NCBI GenBank assembly: GCA_029249445.1
Contig: JAQWHI010000021.1
Location: forward strand, 1-54,067
Direction of reading: 5' to 3'
DNA length: 54,067 nt
Origin: Crocinitomicaceae bacterium
GTDB lineage: Bacteria; Bacteroidota; Bacteroidia; Flavobacteriales_D; Crocinitomicaceae
Shown here: in pieces, positions 51,835 to 54,067 of the stretch
Layout of the letters: the number at the start of each line of letters is the position of its first letter
Numbering within the stretch: the first letter of the stretch is position 1
Program-made: the position numbers and the translations under genes
The notes under the pieces: generated by a model
Told to the model about the DNA's origin: nothing
The model's input: the letters and a program-made list of their open reading frames with translations, nothing else
The model's database searches: none

Positions 51835-53859
51835 TTATTTCTTTTTTGTTCCATCATCGAACCCAGTTGGTGATCCAATTCGGTCCATTGCACAACGGAA
51901 ACCAATCGCATCAGATGATCTGTTTTCATCAAGGTGTCTTCTTTGACTTGGTGCAAGCCAGTAGGCACGGTCTTTCCAAGAACCTCCTTTATAAACACGA
52001 GATTTGTCCGAAATCAATGTCGTTGGCCATGATGTTCTGTCTCCAGGTTTGATTGGATTTCCATCCAATCCGAATTCTTCGAATGTATTTTGGTACATTA
52101 CGAGGTCTGCATCTCTGGTTGCTTGGTTGATATCATTTTTTCTTTTGTCGTTATCATAGTAGATAGAACTTTCAATGTCACCGTCAAGGAAATCCATATA
52201 ATCGTCTCTACGGTAATTCAAACGACCGATATTCTCTTCCTCAGTCACGTTTCTGTATTTCAGTTTTCCTGGAGTATCAATAATAAAGTCGTTAAATCCG
52301 TTTCTCAAAATCGAGATGATTTCAAACGCATATTCTTCACCTTCCGGACCCTCTCTTAACTTGTCTTCAAAAATTTCGTCAAAAATTATGTCCTGAACTA
52401 GGGTAGAGGCTTCAATGTCATGTTTGTTGTTTGCATGCTCGATAGCGTCATCTAATACAACATTGATTTCACGAAGAATACCAATTTCTATTGAATCTAT
52501 TTTTCCATGTGATACATAGAACGGGTCTGGAGAATATCCTCTTTTTGATGGATTTCTCGATTTTACATTTGCTGCAAGACCTTTTGAAATGATCGTATCA
52601 TTTGGATCGTGTTGCTCCGCTGAAATTCTTTGGTAACGAATTCTTTCAAATTCATTAAGATATTCTTTCATTCCGTGAACATCATAATACACTTGCTGAT
52701 TTCTCGTCTCAATAGAACCTGAGCTATTCAATAACTTAGTTTTGAATACATTTCCTCTAAATGGACGGAAATCGTCGTACTCTTCAGAGGTCATCGGACG
52801 GTAGACGTCTTTCACCCATTCACTAACATTTCCAGCCATTTGGTAGAGACCATTGTCGTTCGGCCAATAGCTATCAACAGGAGCTGTGATAGAAGCCCCG
52901 TCGTTTAGGTTACCTGCAACACCCATATAATCCCCACGTCCTCGCATGAAGTTGGCTCTGATTGCCCCTGTAAATTCCTCTTCATCCTGACGCACCCAAT
53001 GCCCATCCCAAGGATAAATTCGTCTTTCATCAATATTTTCCGTTCCTTCTTGTAAATTACCGATCAAACCAGAAGCTGCGTATTCCCACTCTGCTTCCGT
53101 TGGTAGGCGATAACGAGGAAGAAGGATACCATCTTCCATGCGCACTGTTCGCTCACCCAAACGTCGATCCGTTGCATTGTCAGGATTCAAATCTCTAATG
53201 TTTCGCAACAAAGACTCTTCGTCATATTGGCCAGAATAATAGGCTTCAGTATTAAAAGCGTTCTCATTTTTTTGTGCCATATTGAATTTAAAGATTCCTT
53301 CACGAATCAAAATATATTCATTTACGCGGTCTGTTCTCCATTTACAGAAGTCGTTTGCTTGAAGCCAAGACACACCGACCACTGGATAGTCTCTATATGC
53401 CGGGTGACGCAGGTAATAATCTACGTATTTCTCGTTGTCACCTAATTTAGACCTCCAAACTAAAGTATCAGGAAGTGCATTTTTATAAACCATAGGGTAG
53501 GTTTCGCTGTACGCTCGATTTACCCAATACAAATATTCCAACCATTGAAAGTTTGTGATTTCTGTCTGGTCCATGTAAAAAGAAGAGACAGTAACTCTTG
53601 CAGGACGGTTATTCCAGTCATACATGACATCTTGCTCTGTTCTTCCCATCGTAAAGGTTCCACCTTCAACAAGTGTCAGACCAGGACCTGTTTCTTGATC
53701 CAAGAATGGTACCTTTTGAAATCCTCCCTGTTTTGGGTCGTTAAAACTCCAACCTGTTGTTTTGGAAGTTTCTCTTGAACACGATGCTATGACAAATGCT
53801 CCTAAAAGCACTAAAGACATTAATTTGAATAATCGCATATTGTTATTTTTGGTTTTCAT
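51835..53859 (-). CDS. gldJ: Gliding motility/T9SS lipoprotein GldJ
   Basis: 674 residues, longer than Flavobacterium johnsoniae GldJ (about 560). The lipoprotein signal ends FVIASC (Cys27). It continues with TTGWSFNDPKQGGF and PGLTLVEGGTFTMGRTEQD, the start of a formylglycine-generating-enzyme-like (sulfatase-modifying factor) fold, then VSSFYMDQTEITNFQWLEYL, LRHPAYRDYPVVGVSWLQAN and RLPTEAEWEYAASG, and a last piece SRVYKGGSWKDRAYWLAPSQ ending IGFRCAMDRIGS. A helical, Asp/Glu-rich insert (about 395-600) splits this fold. GldJ is an essential T9SS/gliding component at the outer membrane periplasmic face. GldK was considered; the murF neighbour and N-terminus favour GldJ. Confidence 0.9.
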   Translation of the reverse strand: MKTKNNNMRLFKLMSLVLLGAFVIASCSRETSKTTGWSFNDPKQGGFQKVPFLDQETGPGLTLVEGGTFTMGRTEQDVMYDWNNRPARVTVSSFYMDQTEITNFQWLEYLYWVNRAYSETYPMVYKNALPDTLVWRSKLGDNEKYVDYYLRHPAYRDYPVVGVSWLQANDFCKWRTDRVNEYILIREGIFKFNMAQKNENAFNTEAYYSGQYDEESLLRNIRDLNPDNATDRRLGERTVRMEDGILLPRYRLPTEAEWEYAASGLIGNLQEGTENIDERRIYPWDGHWVRQDEEEFTGAIRANFMRGRGDYMGVAGNLNDGASITAPVDSYWPNDNGLYQMAGNVSEWVKDVYRPMTSEEYDDFRPFRGNVFKTKLLNSSGSIETRNQQVYYDVHGMKEYLNEFERIRYQRISAEQHDPNDTIISKGLAANVKSRNPSKRGYSPDPFYVSHGKIDSIEIGILREINVVLDDAIEHANNKHDIEASTLVQDIIFDEIFEDKLREGPEGEEYAFEIISILRNGFNDFIIDTPGKLKYRNVTEEENIGRLNYRRDDYMDFLDGDIESSIYYDNDKRKNDINQATRDADLVMYQNTFEEFGLDGNPIKPGDRTSWPTTLISDKSRVYKGGSWKDRAYWLAPSQRRHLDENRSSDAIGFRCAMDRIGSPTGFDDGTKKK

Positions 53860-53922
53860 TATTTTTTAGTCTCTTGTTCCTTTACTAGAGCGTAAATGAA
53901 CAAAAAAGTTACATTTTCTTTT

Positions 53923-54067
53923 TTAGAACGAAGGACAAGAAATCGTTTTGAACGAAGTTGGCTTGTCTTTGCAGTTCAATCGTAGTCCTAAAGAAACCTC
54001 GTGAGATCCCCCTGAGACACCATTATTAAGTTTGGATACAGTGATATCGTAGCTGTATCCCAATTTG
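53923..54067 (-). CDS. PorP/SprF family protein, C-terminal fragment (runs off the right edge)
   Basis: The last 47 codons are present, ending at TAA (53925-53923). The protein ends LGYSYDITVSKLNNG, GGSHEVSLGLRLNC and KTISCPSF. The GYSYDxTxS strand, the GSHEVSL strand and the C-terminal CPSF are characteristic of PorP/SprF outer-membrane beta-barrels that go with T9SS cargo and SprB-like adhesins. It lies 63 nt upstream of gldJ and is probably in the same transcription unit. The rest lies outside the window. Confidence 0.85.
   Translation of the reverse strand, partial: KLGYSYDITVSKLNNGVSGGSHEVSLGLRLNCKDKPTSFKTISCPSF

Noticed and set aside
51835..53859. GldK instead of GldJ
   Set aside because: Both share the FGE-like fold, but the TTGWSFNDPKQGGF start and murF directly downstream fit GldJ, and gldL is not next to it.

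Overview
The window comes from an AT-rich genome of the phylum Bacteroidota, order Flavobacteriales, perhaps a Crocinitomicaceae or Cryomorphaceae relative (the family is a guess). The evidence is fourfold. Five proteins end in type IX secretion system (T9SS) sorting domains. The right edge carries gldJ next to murF, with a PorP/SprF-type protein upstream. Many genes are preceded by the Bacteroidota -7 promoter element TAnnTTTG instead of a Shine-Dalgarno site. DnaE carries an N-terminal DEDDh exonuclease, as in Flavobacteriia.

Layout. 1-6.1 kb: secreted and surface proteins, including a 1464-residue adhesin with ten SprB-type repeats. 6.3-9.0 kb: a three-gene FecBCD/BtuFCD-type ABC importer. 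9.2-10.3 kb: rpsF-rpsR-rplI. 10.6-12.9 kb: aconitase. 13.0-18.2 kb: three tandem T9SS-exported proteins (aryl-sulfotransferase-like, CotH kinase-like with lamin-tail domain, ligand-binding propeller). 18.3-26.8 kb: dapD, ruvX, def, a TPR-like lipoprotein, a DUF1573 protein, dnaE and a SirB1/transglutaminase-like protein. 27.0-31.0 kb: thioesterase, dnaA, a YigZ/IMPACT protein and an M42-like aminopeptidase. 31.1-37.8 kb: pckA, elbB and a lipoprotein, rimO, xerD, aroQ and a glycosyltransferase. 37.9-42.2 kb: a GWxTD protein, tRNA-Ser, a hairpin-rich non-coding stretch, acs and tRNA-Val. 42.3-49.2 kb: folC, tonB/exbD/exbB, nhaD, an amino-acid dehydrogenase and anmK. 49.3-54.1 kb: acyl-CoA dehydrogenase, murF, gldJ and the C-terminus of a PorP/SprF protein.

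Most of the window is housekeeping. Central carbon flow is represented by aconitase, PEP carboxykinase, acetyl-CoA synthetase, acyl-CoA dehydrogenase and the amino-acid dehydrogenase. Cell wall metabolism is represented by dapD, murF and anmK, and replication by dnaA and dnaE. The T9SS theme links both ends and the middle: GldJ and PorP/SprF are machinery or accessories, and five proteins are cargo.

I found no CRISPR array, insertion sequence, prophage or defence system. The observations most worth following are the hairpin-rich region behind tRNA-Ser, several promoters whose -7 box lies exactly 4 nt before the start codon (predicted leaderless mRNAs), the secreted sulfotransferase/CotH pair, the DnaE with a built-in exonuclease and a decayed PHP site, and a strong hairpin 12 nt before murF.
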